From assembly GCF_016908975.1 (NCBI RefSeq), contig NZ_JAFBEX010000004.1, positions 62,001 through 126,000 on the forward strand: a stretch of DNA of 64,000 nucleotides, written 5' to 3'. Source of the DNA: Neobacillus cucumis. Lineage in GTDB: Bacteria; Bacillota; Bacilli; Bacillales; Cytobacillaceae. Below, in pieces: positions 55,453 to 63,995 of this stretch. The first letter of the stretch is position 1, and each line of letters starts with the position of its first letter. Below the pieces are notes generated by a model that did no database searches, was not told where the DNA came from, and saw nothing but the letters and a program-made list of their open reading frames with translations. The translations under genes were made by a program, and so were the position numbers.

Positions 55453-56451
55453 GTGCAAGAAGATCCAAGGGTTTATGATATTACGATTATTGGCGGCGGT
55501 CCTACCGGTCTATTTACAACCTTTTATGGGGGGATGAGACAAGCAACAGTTAAAATCATTGAGAGTTTGCCGCAGCTTGGCGGTCAGCTGTCAGCCCTAT
55601 ATCCAGAAAAATATATTTATGATGTAGCGGGTTTTCCTAAAATTAGGGCCCAAGAATTAGTCCAAAATCTAAAAACACAAATGGCTAAATTTGAACCCAC
55701 AGTAGTCCTAGAACAGTCGGTTGAAAAGGTCGAAAAACAAGAAGAAGGCATTTTTAAATTAACAACCAACAAGGAAGTCCACTATACTAAATCGGTTATT
55801 ATTACTGCTGGTAATGGAGCCTTCCAGCCGCGCCGACTAGAGCTAGAAAGTGCACAGCAATATGAGAAGAAGAACCTTTATTATTTTATAGAAGATTTAA
55901 ATCAATTTGCCGGGCAAAATGTCGTTGTCTTTGGCGGCGGGGATTCCGCTGTCGACTGGGCTTTAATGCTTGAGCCAATTGCTAAATCTGTAACAATTGT
56001 CCATCGCCGCGATAAATTCCGTGCCCATGAGCACAGTGTAGAGAATCTCTATAACTCCAAGGTTGAAGTAAAAACCCCATATGTTCCAGCTGAGTTACTC
56101 GGTGATGAAAAAGGAATTAAACAAGTCGTCCTGAAGACAGTAAACGGGGAGAAAACGGAAACGATTGATGTGGATGCCGTTATTTGTAATTATGGATTTG
56201 TTTCTACATTGGGGCCTATTAAGGAATGGGGACTTGAGATCGAAAAGAACTCGATTGTCGTTAACTCAAAAATGGAAACCAATATCCCCGGAATCTATGC
56301 AGCAGGAGATATATGTACATATCCAGGAAAAGTTAAACTAATTGCCTGTGGATTTGGTGAAGCCCCAACAGCGATCAATAATGCAAAATCCTACATCGAC
56401 CCTAAAGCAAAAATACAGCCGATTCATAGTTCTTCGATGTTTGATAATTAG
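55453..56451 (+). CDS. yumC: Ferredoxin/flavodoxin-NADP+ reductase, thioredoxin-reductase type
   Basis: A 332-residue type 2 FNR, equal in length to B. subtilis YumC. It has FAD motif [20 protein letters not shown] motif [15 protein letters not shown] and C-terminal FAD segment [14 protein letters not shown]. The CxxC of thioredoxin reductase is absent, as expected. GTG at 55453 follows GGGGGG. It is divergent from ndh across a regulated gap. The TAG stop codon is the first three bases of a dispersed repeat copy. Confidence 0.93.
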   Translation: MQEDPRVYDITIIGGGPTGLFTTFYGGMRQATVKIIESLPQLGGQLSALYPEKYIYDVAGFPKIRAQELVQNLKTQMAKFEPTVVLEQSVEKVEKQEEGIFKLTTNKEVHYTKSVIITAGNGAFQPRRLELESAQQYEKKNLYYFIEDLNQFAGQNVVVFGGGDSAVDWALMLEPIAKSVTIVHRRDKFRAHEHSVENLYNSKVEVKTPYVPAELLGDEKGIKQVVLKTVNGEKTETIDVDAVICNYGFVSTLGPIKEWGLEIEKNSIVVNSKMETNIPGIYAAGDICTYPGKVKLIACGFGEAPTAINNAKSYIDPKAKIQPIHSSSMFDN

Positions 56452-56537
56452 AAAAGCGCAAGCGCCTTGGTCAGCCCCGACAAGCTTAAGACCTCGAGGG
56501 GCTAGGCGCTGGAGCTGGACAATTCTCGAAGTCAAAA
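56449..56537 (+). repeat. Dispersed modular repeat, short copy at the yumC stop
   Basis: It begins TAGAAAAGCGCAAGCGCC with the yumC stop codon and ends GGCGCTGGAGCTGGACAATTC. The middle GACAAGCTTAAGACC is short. AGCGCC(TTGGTC)AGCCCC pairs with GGGGCTAGGCGCT, so the unit folds into one hairpin. Confidence 0.85.
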
Positions 56538-56558
56538 TTAATACTTTCTTATTCAAGC

Positions 56559-56585
56559 AAAAAGGCGTCAGATTGACGCCTTTTT
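56559..56585. terminator. Bidirectional terminator between yumC and yutM
   Basis: A 12-bp stem AAAAAGGCGTCA (56559-56570) pairs with 56574-56585 around a GAT loop. Confidence 0.92.
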
Positions 56586-56594
56586 TGCTTGTTT

Positions 56595-56960
56595 TTAGCA
56601 TTCTTCTGGTGTTCCCGCTGCTGTCGCTGTACGAAACGATGAACCACAACCACATGATGCGATGGCATTTGGATTATCAATCGTGAAACCGCCGCCCATC
56701 ATCGACTCTTTGTAGTCAATTTTGGTTCCTTGTAAAATCAGTGCACTCTCTTTATCAACTAGAACCGTAATTCCATGCTGAGCAAACTGGAGATCATCTT
56801 CGTTTACTTCATGGTCAAATCCCATTCCGTAGGATAATCCGCTGCATCCCCCGCCCTTTACACTCACACGTAAAAAGGCGCCTTCTTCTTCATTATGTTT
56901 CATCATTTCTTTAATGTGCAATGATGCGGCTTCCGTTAAAATAACAATCTCATTACTCAC
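56595..56960 (-). CDS. erpA: HesB/IscA-type iron-sulfur cluster insertion protein
   Basis: A 121-residue A-type Fe-S carrier (YutM in B. subtilis). The three conserved Cys are seen: GGGCSGLSYGMGFD and the C-terminal ASCGCGSSF pair. It accepts clusters from the SUF scaffold and delivers them to target proteins. It is encoded near YutI (NfuA-like), YuzB and YuzD, an Fe-S and redox group. A GGAGGAG site precedes the ATG. Confidence 0.93.
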   Translation of the reverse strand: MSNEIVILTEAASLHIKEMMKHNEEEGAFLRVSVKGGGCSGLSYGMGFDHEVNEDDLQFAQHGITVLVDKESALILQGTKIDYKESMMGGGFTIDNPNAIASCGCGSSFRTATAAGTPEEC

Positions 56961-57061
56961 AATTACTCCTCCTTTTTTCTGAGGCTTTTAATTTAGTATA
57001 TACACTTATAAGGTAAGTCTCAACTGATTAAAAGCACCATTTTTAAACGATGACATTATAT

Positions 57062-57082
57062 AAAAAGGAGCACAGCTGCTCC
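57062..57082 (-). terminator. Terminator of yuzB
   Basis: The stem GGAGCA (57067-57072) pairs with 57077-57082, followed on the minus strand by five T. Confidence 0.75.
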
Positions 57083-57085
57083 TCC

Positions 57086-57325
57086 TTAAAACATTGGATT
57101 TTCTTCCAAGTATTGATAAATGTTCTCTACCAGATCCTCTGGGCTATCTCCCGTTACGACCTCTCCGTTAACTAACGCATAGAGTGAGAGGGCACATTTT
57201 CCACAGTATCCTAAACAACCATACTCTATTATATCCAGATTCGGATCTCTTTGTAGTTTTTCAAGTGCCTTTTGAGCACCATTTGCCAGATTGCTTATAC
57301 AAAACTCAATGATTGGCTTAATCAA
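57086..57325 (-). CDS. yuzB: YuzB family protein (DUF1450)
   Basis: A 79-residue protein with [24 protein letters not shown], a Cys-x3-Cys-x2-Cys cluster typical of the YuzB/DUF1450 family and related to thioredoxin-like [2Fe-2S] ferredoxins. TTG at 57325 (AGAGGTG upstream) gives the family's start [16 protein letters not shown] at 57334 is an alternative. Its location among Fe-S genes fits a redox or cluster-binding role. Confidence 0.88.
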   Translation of the reverse strand: MIKPIIEFCISNLANGAQKALEKLQRDPNLDIIEYGCLGYCGKCALSLYALVNGEVVTGDSPEDLVENIYQYLEENPMF

Positions 57326-57543
57326 TGTCTTCACCTCTTCACACTACCCTATCCTACCCTAATTATGCAAAGCCGTCAATTACCACGTTTGCCCACTGTC
57401 TGTCAATACCTAAGTGAAAATGTTGTTATTTTGACACATATTAGTTATACTCAAATGTGTTTGAGTAGATAATATGATCCTACTATTTTTAAATCATCCA
57501 TACTATTTTGAATAATGCCAGATAAACAAAGGGGTAATTAATT

Positions 57544-58611
57544 ATGAAAAACCTTGTGATTCTTGGTGGCGGTTATGGCGGAATGAAAATATTAAACGAG
57601 CTTCTTCCAAACCATTTGCCTGAAGACGTGACCATCACACTTGTTGATCGCGTCCCATATCACTGCTTAAAAACCGAATACTATGCCTTAGCCGCTGGAA
57701 CGATCTCCGATAAGGAAGTAAGGGTAGCTTTTCCTGAACACCATCGCTTACAAGTTAAATATGGTGAAGTCACTAGTATCGATACCAAGGAACAGAAAGT
57801 AATCCTAAAGGATGATGCACCGATTTCCTATGATGATTTAGTCATTGGTCTTGGTTGCGAAGACAACTACCACGATGTCCCTGGTGCCGCCGAATATACT
57901 TACAGTATCCAATCGATCGAAAAGGCAAGGCACACCTATTCTGTTTTAAATAACCTTGGTCCAGGGGCTGTAGTTGGGATTGTCGGTGCAGGTTTAAGTG
58001 GAGTTGAATTAGCAAGTGAGTTAAGTGAAAGCCGTGAGGATCTTTCGATTAAATTATTTGATAGAGGCAAACACATTTTATCGTCATTCCCAGAGCGGTT
58101 AAGTAAATATGTTGAAAACTGGTTTGTGAGAAATAATGTCGAGATAATTAACCAATCCAACATTACCAAAGTAGATGAAAAACAAATCTATAATCACGAT
58201 GAACCAATTGATTGTGATGTCATTGTTTGGACAGCAGGTATTCAAGCCAGTCACATTGTTCGCCAAATGGACGGTGAAAAAGACCGCTCCGGAAGATTAG
58301 TTCTTACCCCTCACCATCATTTGCCTAATGATGAACATGTCTTTATTGTGGGTGACTGTGCCAGTTTACCATACGCTCCTAGTGCCCAATTAGCAGAAGG
58401 TCAGGCTGAACAGATTGTAGAAGTATTAAGAAAGCGCTGGAATGGTGAAGCATTGCCTGAAACATTCCCGCCGATTAAATTAAAAGGTGTCCTTGGCTCG
58501 CTAGGAAAAAAACAAGGCTTCGGCCTCATGGCTGACCATGCGATCACAGGTCGAGTCGCCCGCCTCATAAAATCAGGAATACTATGGTTGTATAAATATC
58601 ATAATGGTTAA
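57544..58611 (+). CDS. yutJ: YutJ, NDH-2-like NAD(P)/FAD oxidoreductase
   Basis: A 355-residue two-dinucleotide-binding flavoprotein. FAD motif LGGGYGGMKILNEL at the N-terminus, NAD motif VGIVGAGLSGVELASEL near 140, and HVFIVGDCASLPYAPSAQLAEGQAEQ near 270 are arranged as in NDH-2. The C-terminus is shorter than that of Ndh. YutJ is a paralogue of Ndh of uncertain substrate. AAAGGGG precedes ATG 57544. A fragment of the ~160-bp dispersed repeat follows its stop. Confidence 0.88.
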   Translation: MKNLVILGGGYGGMKILNELLPNHLPEDVTITLVDRVPYHCLKTEYYALAAGTISDKEVRVAFPEHHRLQVKYGEVTSIDTKEQKVILKDDAPISYDDLVIGLGCEDNYHDVPGAAEYTYSIQSIEKARHTYSVLNNLGPGAVVGIVGAGLSGVELASELSESREDLSIKLFDRGKHILSSFPERLSKYVENWFVRNNVEIINQSNITKVDEKQIYNHDEPIDCDVIVWTAGIQASHIVRQMDGEKDRSGRLVLTPHHHLPNDEHVFIVGDCASLPYAPSAQLAEGQAEQIVEVLRKRWNGEALPETFPPIKLKGVLGSLGKKQGFGLMADHAITGRVARLIKSGILWLYKYHNG

Positions 58612-58616
58612 ACCAA

Positions 58617-58653
58617 AGCTCCGAAGTACACTGAGTGCTGGAGCTAGACGTGT
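58617..58653 (+). repeat. Truncated dispersed repeat (3' end only)
   Basis: GCTCCGAAGTACACTGAGTG followed by CTGGAGCTAGACGTGT matches the last ~40 bases of the ~160-bp form at 34683. It begins a few bases after the yutJ stop. Confidence 0.65.
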
Positions 58654-58654
58654 A

Positions 58655-58687
58655 AAAAGAAGCATTCCAACCCGGAATGCTTCTTTT
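58655..58687. terminator. Bidirectional terminator between yutJ and yuzD
   Basis: A 14-bp stem AAAAGAAGCATTCC (58655-58668) pairs with 58674-58687. Confidence 0.92.
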
Positions 58688-58689
58688 CA

Positions 58690-59016
58690 TCAAACTGCTT
58701 TTAAACCGCACTTCTCTAGTTCGGCAAAAATCGTTTTTAAGCGAGGATTGCCTTCACCGACAATTTGATCTTTAATCACAACAACCGGATAAAACAAATC
58801 CTCCTCGATGACTCGTTTTGCAAATGCTATTTTTTCTGGGTCACCTGATGGCTGATAAATGTCGACGTAGGTCATTTTAAAAGGCTGATTGGGAAATTTC
58901 CTGGCAATGGCTGCTTCCAGCCATTCAATAGTGTCTCTTGAAGAGGGTAAGTTCACACAGCTTGGACATAAAGTTTCTGCCCCATATAAGACAATTTCAA
59001 CTTCATTTTTCCCCAT
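58690..59016 (-). CDS. yuzD: YuzD family protein (DUF1462)
   Basis: A 108-residue thioredoxin-fold-like protein. The N-terminal VEIVLYGAETLCPSCVNLPSS holds a CPSC motif after the first strand, the place of the thioredoxin active site, and YPVVVIKDQIVGEGNPRL resembles the cis-Pro strand. YuzD/DUF1462 proteins are thiol-redox candidates. It is divergent from the Nfu-type gene yutI, in line with a role near Fe-S assembly. Confidence 0.88.
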   Translation of the reverse strand: MGKNEVEIVLYGAETLCPSCVNLPSSRDTIEWLEAAIARKFPNQPFKMTYVDIYQPSGDPEKIAFAKRVIEEDLFYPVVVIKDQIVGEGNPRLKTIFAELEKCGLKAV

Positions 59017-59168
59017 TTAGAATCATCCCTGTTCGTTTTCTTTTATTTTATACTATAAAAATGATTAAAACTAAAATTAGGTATTTAAATGTGTATTTTC
59101 CTAATTTCTGAGAATGGATTTTTAGCACTAATCACATTATAATATAGTTAGGAAAGGAGTCGATTACA

Positions 59169-59408
59169 ATGGCAACAGAAACTCAAATGTTTGAACAAGT
59201 TCAAGAAGTATTAGATAAATTACGTCCATTTCTTCTTCGCGACGGCGGGGATTGTGAATTAGTAGATGTAGAGGAAGGTATTGTTAAGCTTCGCCTTTTA
59301 GGTGCTTGCGGCAGCTGCCCTAGTTCTACCATCACACTAAAAGCAGGTATCGAAAGAGCCCTACTTGAAGAAGTTCCTGGCGTTGTTGAAGTCGAGCAGG
59401 TTTTCTAA
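59169..59408 (+). CDS. yutI: NifU C-terminal (Nfu) type Fe-S scaffold/carrier
   Basis: A 79-residue Nfu domain protein. [32 protein letters not shown] carries the CxxC pair that binds a [4Fe-4S] cluster between two monomers. It is the stand-alone Nfu form (YutI in B. subtilis). GAAAGGAG precedes the ATG, and a strong hairpin terminator follows. It functions with YutM in cluster delivery. Confidence 0.93.
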   Translation: MATETQMFEQVQEVLDKLRPFLLRDGGDCELVDVEEGIVKLRLLGACGSCPSSTITLKAGIERALLEEVPGVVEVEQVF

Positions 59409-59427
59409 CATTTACTTAATAATTACA

Positions 59428-59461
59428 AAAAAGCGATTGCCTTAAAAGGCAGTCGCTTTTT
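59428..59461. terminator. Bidirectional terminator after yutI
   Basis: A 14-bp stem AAAAAGCGATTGCC (59428-59441) pairs with 59448-59461 (one G-U). Confidence 0.92.
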
Positions 59462-59467
59462 CATTTA

Positions 59468-60457
59468 TTAACCCCTTACCAAAGGGCGCCAGTCTTTGTT
59501 TACTAAAGTCTTGGGCTCTTTTCCCTCTAATATAGCCATAATATTATCGATACATAACTGAATCATGATCGTTCTGGTTTCCATGCTTGAACTCCCGATA
59601 TGCGGAAGTGCAACAACATTAGATAGCTTTAATAATGGATGATCAGCATTTATCGGTTCTTTTTGGAACACATCTAATCCTGCTCCAGCAATTTCCCCAG
59701 CCAAAAGTGCTTCATATAACGCCTGCTCATCTACTACCGCACCTCTTGCAGCATTGATAAAAATAGTTGAGCGCTTCATCTTTTGAAAAACTTCACGAGT
59801 AAACATATTTTTTGTCTCTGGTGTAAGTGGGGTCAGACAAACAATGAAATCTGACTTGGTAACAAGCTCATCAAAAGAAGTATAGACAACTCCTAACTGC
59901 TGCTCAACTTCAGGTTTTCTTGTCCGGTTGTAATATAGAATATCCATATCAAAGCCTGTAGCGCGTTTGGCAACAGTCTCACCAATTTTACCCATTCCAA
60001 CAATCCCTAGCGTTTTATGGTGAATGTCTTGACCTGCTAAAAGATAAGGGCTCCAGCTCTGCCATTTTCCTTCTTTGACGAATTCAGCTGACTCCACAAT
60101 CCTGCGGGCCGCAGCCATCAAGAGTCCAAACGTTAAATCGGCTGTTGTATCGGTTAATACATCTGGTGTATTACAAATTGCTATACCGTTTTTACTTGCC
60201 GTTGTTAAATCAATATTATCATAGCCAACGGCCAGGTTTGCCACAACTTTTAGATTCTTCCCTGCGTTCAGAACACGTTCATCAATCGAATCAGCAAGTA
60301 CGGTAAAAAGGGCATCCGCTTTCTTTGCTTCTTCAATTAAGATGTCTTTCGGAACAGGAATATCATCATGTTTCCACATATTGACGGTAAATCTTTCTTG
60401 CAATGGTTTGACAAGTTCGTTTGGAAGCTTCCGAGTAATATATACGTAAGGCTTCAT
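59468..60457 (-). CDS. D-2-hydroxyacid dehydrogenase (glyoxylate/hydroxypyruvate reductase type)
   Basis: A 329-residue D-isomer-specific dehydrogenase. NAD(P) motif GIVGMGKIGETVAKRA is near residue 155. Catalytic Arg is in INAARGAVVDE, Glu in FQKEP, and His in ALPHIGSSS. A basic YNRTRKPE after the Rossmann strand suggests a preference for NADPH. It is closest in pattern to GhrB/D-glycerate dehydrogenases reducing glyoxylate or hydroxypyruvate. It sits as an insertion relative to the yutI-yutH order and is transcribed alone. Confidence 0.88.
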   Translation of the reverse strand: MKPYVYITRKLPNELVKPLQERFTVNMWKHDDIPVPKDILIEEAKKADALFTVLADSIDERVLNAGKNLKVVANLAVGYDNIDLTTASKNGIAICNTPDVLTDTTADLTFGLLMAAARRIVESAEFVKEGKWQSWSPYLLAGQDIHHKTLGIVGMGKIGETVAKRATGFDMDILYYNRTRKPEVEQQLGVVYTSFDELVTKSDFIVCLTPLTPETKNMFTREVFQKMKRSTIFINAARGAVVDEQALYEALLAGEIAGAGLDVFQKEPINADHPLLKLSNVVALPHIGSSSMETRTIMIQLCIDNIMAILEGKEPKTLVNKDWRPLVRG

Positions 60458-60540
60458 ATGGTATCACATCCTTAGCTGGTATAATGTTAGTGTATCATAA
60501 ATGGGATAGGATGCTTCCTTCTGAAATTTTGTAAATATGA

Positions 60541-61557
60541 TTACATGGTATACAGCCAATCAAGGGGCGGCAGGTGGAGCTGTTTCAGCGGTGCTCCTGA
60601 TAATGGATAGAATTCCGCTAAAAATCGTTCATAGTCACTAGAATGCCGCAAAATCTTGCTTAATTTTTCCTCAAGTACTTTCTTGTCCTGTTCAGAACGG
60701 GTGATATAATAATCCTCAACACATTCGAAATAATGAAGTGGAAAGACTAATCGGGCATATAACAAGCGCCATGAAAAAGAAGATAATGGGGCAATACTTT
60801 GATACTCCTCATAAAAATTCTTTAAATCCACTTGATAGGTTTGGCTATTGCGAAAATACCGCTCCCTGGTCCACTCTGCCAAGTCACGGCTTCGGTGATC
60901 AAAAACCCAATCAAATGGGTTTTTAATCATATACTGGTTATAAGGTCCCCAAGTTTTACTTGTAAACCGCTCATGACAAACGGTCCCGCTGTCGGTGTCG
61001 AGTGGTTCATCATCAATTTCTGTATCGACAAGATATTGAATAGCATTTTCCGTTAGACCTAGATAATAAGGGAAGGAATCAATAAACAACCGTTCAAATT
61101 CATCTTCCGGACTTTGAAACAAAAGACCATTCCAGACTTTTTCCATTTGTTCAAGACGCTTTTCCCATAATGATTTCCATTGCCCTACACGGTTTGATCT
61201 TTCAATTTGAAACGGAACCCGCCTGCCTCGTTCGTGAAATCTAGCAAGTTTACGTCCTAACTTGATTTTTCGTGGTTCTTCTAACTGTCGATTGGCTAAA
61301 ACACAATATTGATTTTGTTCCCATGTTGTAATTAACTGACCTTCTTTTGATGGTAAAAAAATAGGCACATTTTGATCCCCATAATTTCGTAAATGTTCGG
61401 CAATCTTTTCTAATTCGGTAATATCCTCTTCTTCTTTTCCTCCTGGTTTCGAGACCAGATAGAGCCAGCCATTTCCTCTTAATGCATCAAACATATCTAG
61501 CTTTACATATTCTTCTACGGTAATCCCATATTGATTTTCAAGCAATTTTTGAAGCAT
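60541..61557 (-). CDS. yutH: YutH spore coat-associated protein (CotS-like kinase fold)
   Basis: A 338-residue protein related to the CotS/YsxE group with an aminoglycoside-kinase-like fold. KLGRKLARFHERGRRVP matches the helix before the catalytic region. In place of the usual HGD catalytic loop it reads GTVCHERFT, so phosphotransfer is doubtful, and NPFDWVFDHRSRDLAEWTRE replaces the metal-binding DFD region. B. subtilis YutH (about 340 residues) is a spore-coat-associated protein. ATG at 61557 follows GGTGAGAGG; 61575 is less likely. Confidence 0.85.
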   Translation of the reverse strand: MLQKLLENQYGITVEEYVKLDMFDALRGNGWLYLVSKPGGKEEEDITELEKIAEHLRNYGDQNVPIFLPSKEGQLITTWEQNQYCVLANRQLEEPRKIKLGRKLARFHERGRRVPFQIERSNRVGQWKSLWEKRLEQMEKVWNGLLFQSPEDEFERLFIDSFPYYLGLTENAIQYLVDTEIDDEPLDTDSGTVCHERFTSKTWGPYNQYMIKNPFDWVFDHRSRDLAEWTRERYFRNSQTYQVDLKNFYEEYQSIAPLSSFSWRLLYARLVFPLHYFECVEDYYITRSEQDKKVLEEKLSKILRHSSDYERFLAEFYPLSGAPLKQLHLPPLDWLYTM

Positions 61558-61785
61558 CCTCTCACCCCGCCTCAAACTTTAGTTACCATATGTATATGTG
61601 CGATAAAGGAAAACTTGTTGTAGGTATATGCGAAATAAAGCCGGGAATGCTAACTTTTAGTTTGTTCATTTAACCTATAATTGCATAATTCTAGGTCAAA
61701 GAGTATATATATAGTGAAAATAGCAAGTGCAGAAATAGTTCTTATGAGTATCCCATTAATTTCACAAGGAAAAGGTGATTAGGAA

Positions 61786-62292
61786 ATGGCAGACGACAAA
61801 AAAGTGGATATGACTGAACAAACGGCACGGAAATGGTTAAAAGAAAGAGGTGTCGAAATCAAGGACATCGCCGATTTAGTTTTCTTTTTACAGGAGAAAT
61901 ACCATAAAAATTTAAAAATCGAAGACTGTATTGCCAACGTTGAACGGGTTCTATCTAAACGGGAAGTACAAAACGCAATTTTAACCGGCATACAGCTTGA
62001 TGTACTGGCTGAAAAAGGAATGCTCGAAGAACCGCTTCAGTCGATTATCGGCACGGATGAGAGTCTTTATGGCGTGGATGAAATCCTGGCATTTTCAATT
62101 GTGAATGTGTACGGTTCAATTGGCTTTACCAATTATGGATATATCGATAAACTAAAGCCTGGAATTTTGGCTCATTTAAATGATAAATCAACCGGAGAGT
62201 GTCATACATTTTTAGATGATATCGTTGGTGCGATAGCGGCAGCAGCATCAAGCAGACTTGCTCACCGAGCCGCACATGAAGCTGAAGAATAA
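61786..62292 (+). CDS. yutG: Phosphatidylglycerophosphatase A family protein
   Basis: A 168-residue YutG/PgpA-related protein. It lacks strong membrane helices, unlike E. coli PgpA. ARKWLKERGVEIKDIADLVFFLQ begins the domain, and VYGSIGFTNYGYIDKLKPGIL followed by CHTFLDDIVGAIAAAASSRLAHR carries the conserved metal-binding Asp pair. It may act on phosphatidylglycerophosphate or a similar lipid. AAAAGGTGATTAGGAA precedes the start. Confidence 0.85.
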   Translation: MADDKKVDMTEQTARKWLKERGVEIKDIADLVFFLQEKYHKNLKIEDCIANVERVLSKREVQNAILTGIQLDVLAEKGMLEEPLQSIIGTDESLYGVDEILAFSIVNVYGSIGFTNYGYIDKLKPGILAHLNDKSTGECHTFLDDIVGAIAAAASSRLAHRAAHEAEE

Positions 62293-62300
62293 AGTCGGAA

Positions 62301-62328
62301 AAAGGGATGGATTTTTTCCATCCCTTTT
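62301..62328. terminator. Bidirectional terminator between yutG and yutF
   Basis: A 10-bp stem AAAGGGATGG (62301-62310) pairs with 62318-62327. Confidence 0.88.
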
Positions 62329-63091
62329 ACAGCTCCCATTCATCCAATGAATCAATCGTATACGTTGGTTTTCGATCATACCCTTTTAGCAATTCTTTTG
62401 TGGTCACGCCTGTATGGACAAGCAATGTATCCATTCCGGCATTCATTCCCGCTAATATATCGGTATCATAATAATCCCCGACCATCAGCGTTTCTTCTTT
62501 AGAAGTTCCTAATACCTTTAAGGCCTGATCCATAATAATCGCTTCCGGCTTGCCGATAAAAATTGGTTTTGTTTGCGTTGAAACCGCGATAACGGAGGTA
62601 AGTGAACCATTGCCTGGAAGCAGCCCTCGTTCAGTTGGAATCGCGATATCTCCATTGGTTGAAATAAATGTCGCACCATTGCGGACAGCCAGGCAGGCCA
62701 TCGCTAGCTTTTCATAACTGATTTCACGGTCAATTCCCATCACAACGTAGTCTGCATCCTCACCTGCTGCCGCAAATCCTTTTTCTTCTATGGCAGAAAA
62801 AAGACCCTCTTCACCTATCACAAAAACACGAGCATCCTTTTTTTGCTCGTAAATATAATTCGCTGTCGCTTGACTTGTGGTAAAAACCAGCTGTTCCTCC
62901 GCAGGAATATCAAAGCTATTTAATTTATCTGCTACTTGTGCCGGTGTCCTTGACGAATTATTGGTGACGAATAAATAAGGAATTTGGTTTTCCTTTAGTT
63001 TTTTTACAAAATCAGATGCTGCCTCAATCCGTTCTGTTCCTTTATACATCGTTCCATCTAAATCAATTAAATATCCTTTATATTTTTTCAT
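62327..63091 (-). CDS. yutF: HAD-superfamily phosphatase YutF (NagD-like, class IIA)
   Basis: A 254-residue HAD class IIA phosphatase. Motif I is YLIDLDGTMYKG (nucleophile and acid Asp), motif II FVTNNSSRTPAQ, motif III Lys in IFIGKPEAIIM, and motif IV MVGDYYDTDILAGMNAG. A C2 cap sits between II and III. B. subtilis YutF dephosphorylates small sugar phosphates and nucleotides in vitro. It is followed upstream on the same strand by yutE, separated by 47 bases, so the two are probably co-transcribed. Confidence 0.93.
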   Translation of the reverse strand: MKKYKGYLIDLDGTMYKGTERIEAASDFVKKLKENQIPYLFVTNNSSRTPAQVADKLNSFDIPAEEQLVFTTSQATANYIYEQKKDARVFVIGEEGLFSAIEEKGFAAAGEDADYVVMGIDREISYEKLAMACLAVRNGATFISTNGDIAIPTERGLLPGNGSLTSVIAVSTQTKPIFIGKPEAIIMDQALKVLGTSKEETLMVGDYYDTDILAGMNAGMDTLLVHTGVTTKELLKGYDRKPTYTIDSLDEWEL

Positions 63092-63138
63092 CTATAACAT
63101 CATTCCTTCCCAATAGAAATAGACCATATGTTCCGAGC

Positions 63139-63576
63139 TTAATTTCTAAATGCAGATACCGGTCCCAATTCATTGGCTATATAGTCACGTACGCTTGTAG
63201 AAAAAAGCTCTAATTCATGTAGATGTTGTGAAAATTCCTCTTTTAGTTTCTCATGGGAAATTTCAAGATAATCTTGAACAAGTATTTTACGATGCTGAAT
63301 GAGAAGCTTTAAGCTTTCACCGGTTAATGCTGTAACCACCTTTTCATCGATTAAAATATCAATGATATCGTCATAGCTCCCAGGATCACGCATAATAAAG
63401 CCATCGATTATACTATTGCCAACATCTAAAACAGACTCAATCATCATTTGACAAATCCGCTCCAAGGCTGCTTTTTCCACAGGGTTTATCCACTCCTGCT
63501 GACCTTGAAAAAGATGAATTTGTTTTTCTAAAAATTGGAGAGTATGTTCAATTTTTTCCCTATCAACAAAATACAT
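63139..63576 (-). CDS. yutE: YutE, HepT-like (DUF86) HEPN protein
   Basis: A 145-residue all-helical protein of the DUF86/HepT family. IICQMMIESVLDVGNSIIDG and PGSYDDIIDILIDEKVV are the typical helices. The normally catalytic R-x4-H-x-Y RNase motif reads RKILVQDY, so His is replaced by Gln. No MNT nucleotidyltransferase antitoxin gene is adjacent. It is therefore more likely a housekeeping relative than an active toxin. It precedes yutF on the same strand as in B. subtilis. Confidence 0.85.
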   Translation of the reverse strand: MYFVDREKIEHTLQFLEKQIHLFQGQQEWINPVEKAALERICQMMIESVLDVGNSIIDGFIMRDPGSYDDIIDILIDEKVVTALTGESLKLLIQHRKILVQDYLEISHEKLKEEFSQHLHELELFSTSVRDYIANELGPVSAFRN

Positions 63577-63728
63577 CTAGTCCACTTCCTTTTACCGCTA
63601 TATGTAATCATTCCATTTCTTATTGTATCACAAATCCAGCCATTCATTTTTTTATCCTCCCAACATAAGGCTAAATTTGATACTATAAAGGAGAGGGAAA
63701 ACTGTTAAACCAAAAGGAGACTAGCCCA

Positions 63729-63995
63729 ATGACGGAACGCTTTTATTTATACGATGATACAGAAAATACGAAAACAAGATTTGTCAGTTTTGTTGGCGAG
63801 AACCAGCGATTTGATTTGGCGATTGTTCACACAAGCCGTCATTATGGAAAATCATTAGTCATGGATATGCAAGGTAATCGTTTTGCGATTATTGGCCAAG
63901 ATGACTTAGAAGAGGAAGGTTATTTAGAGTTTGCCTTTCAATTAAATGAAGAAGATGCCGAAGAACTGCGTAGCTTCCTAGCGGAAATCATTTAA
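63729..63995 (+). CDS. Small cytosolic protein, probably DUF3055 (SAV0927-like)
   Basis: An 88-residue soluble alpha/beta protein beginning MTERFYLYDDTENTKTRFVS. The pattern FAIIGQDDLEEEGYLEFAFQLNEEDAEELR fits my memory of the DUF3055/SAV0927 family in Bacillaceae and staphylococci; the assignment is not certain. Function unknown. AAAGGAG precedes the ATG, and the stop codon lies five bases before the window end. Confidence 0.65.
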   Translation: MTERFYLYDDTENTKTRFVSFVGENQRFDLAIVHTSRHYGKSLVMDMQGNRFAIIGQDDLEEEGYLEFAFQLNEEDAEELRSFLAEII

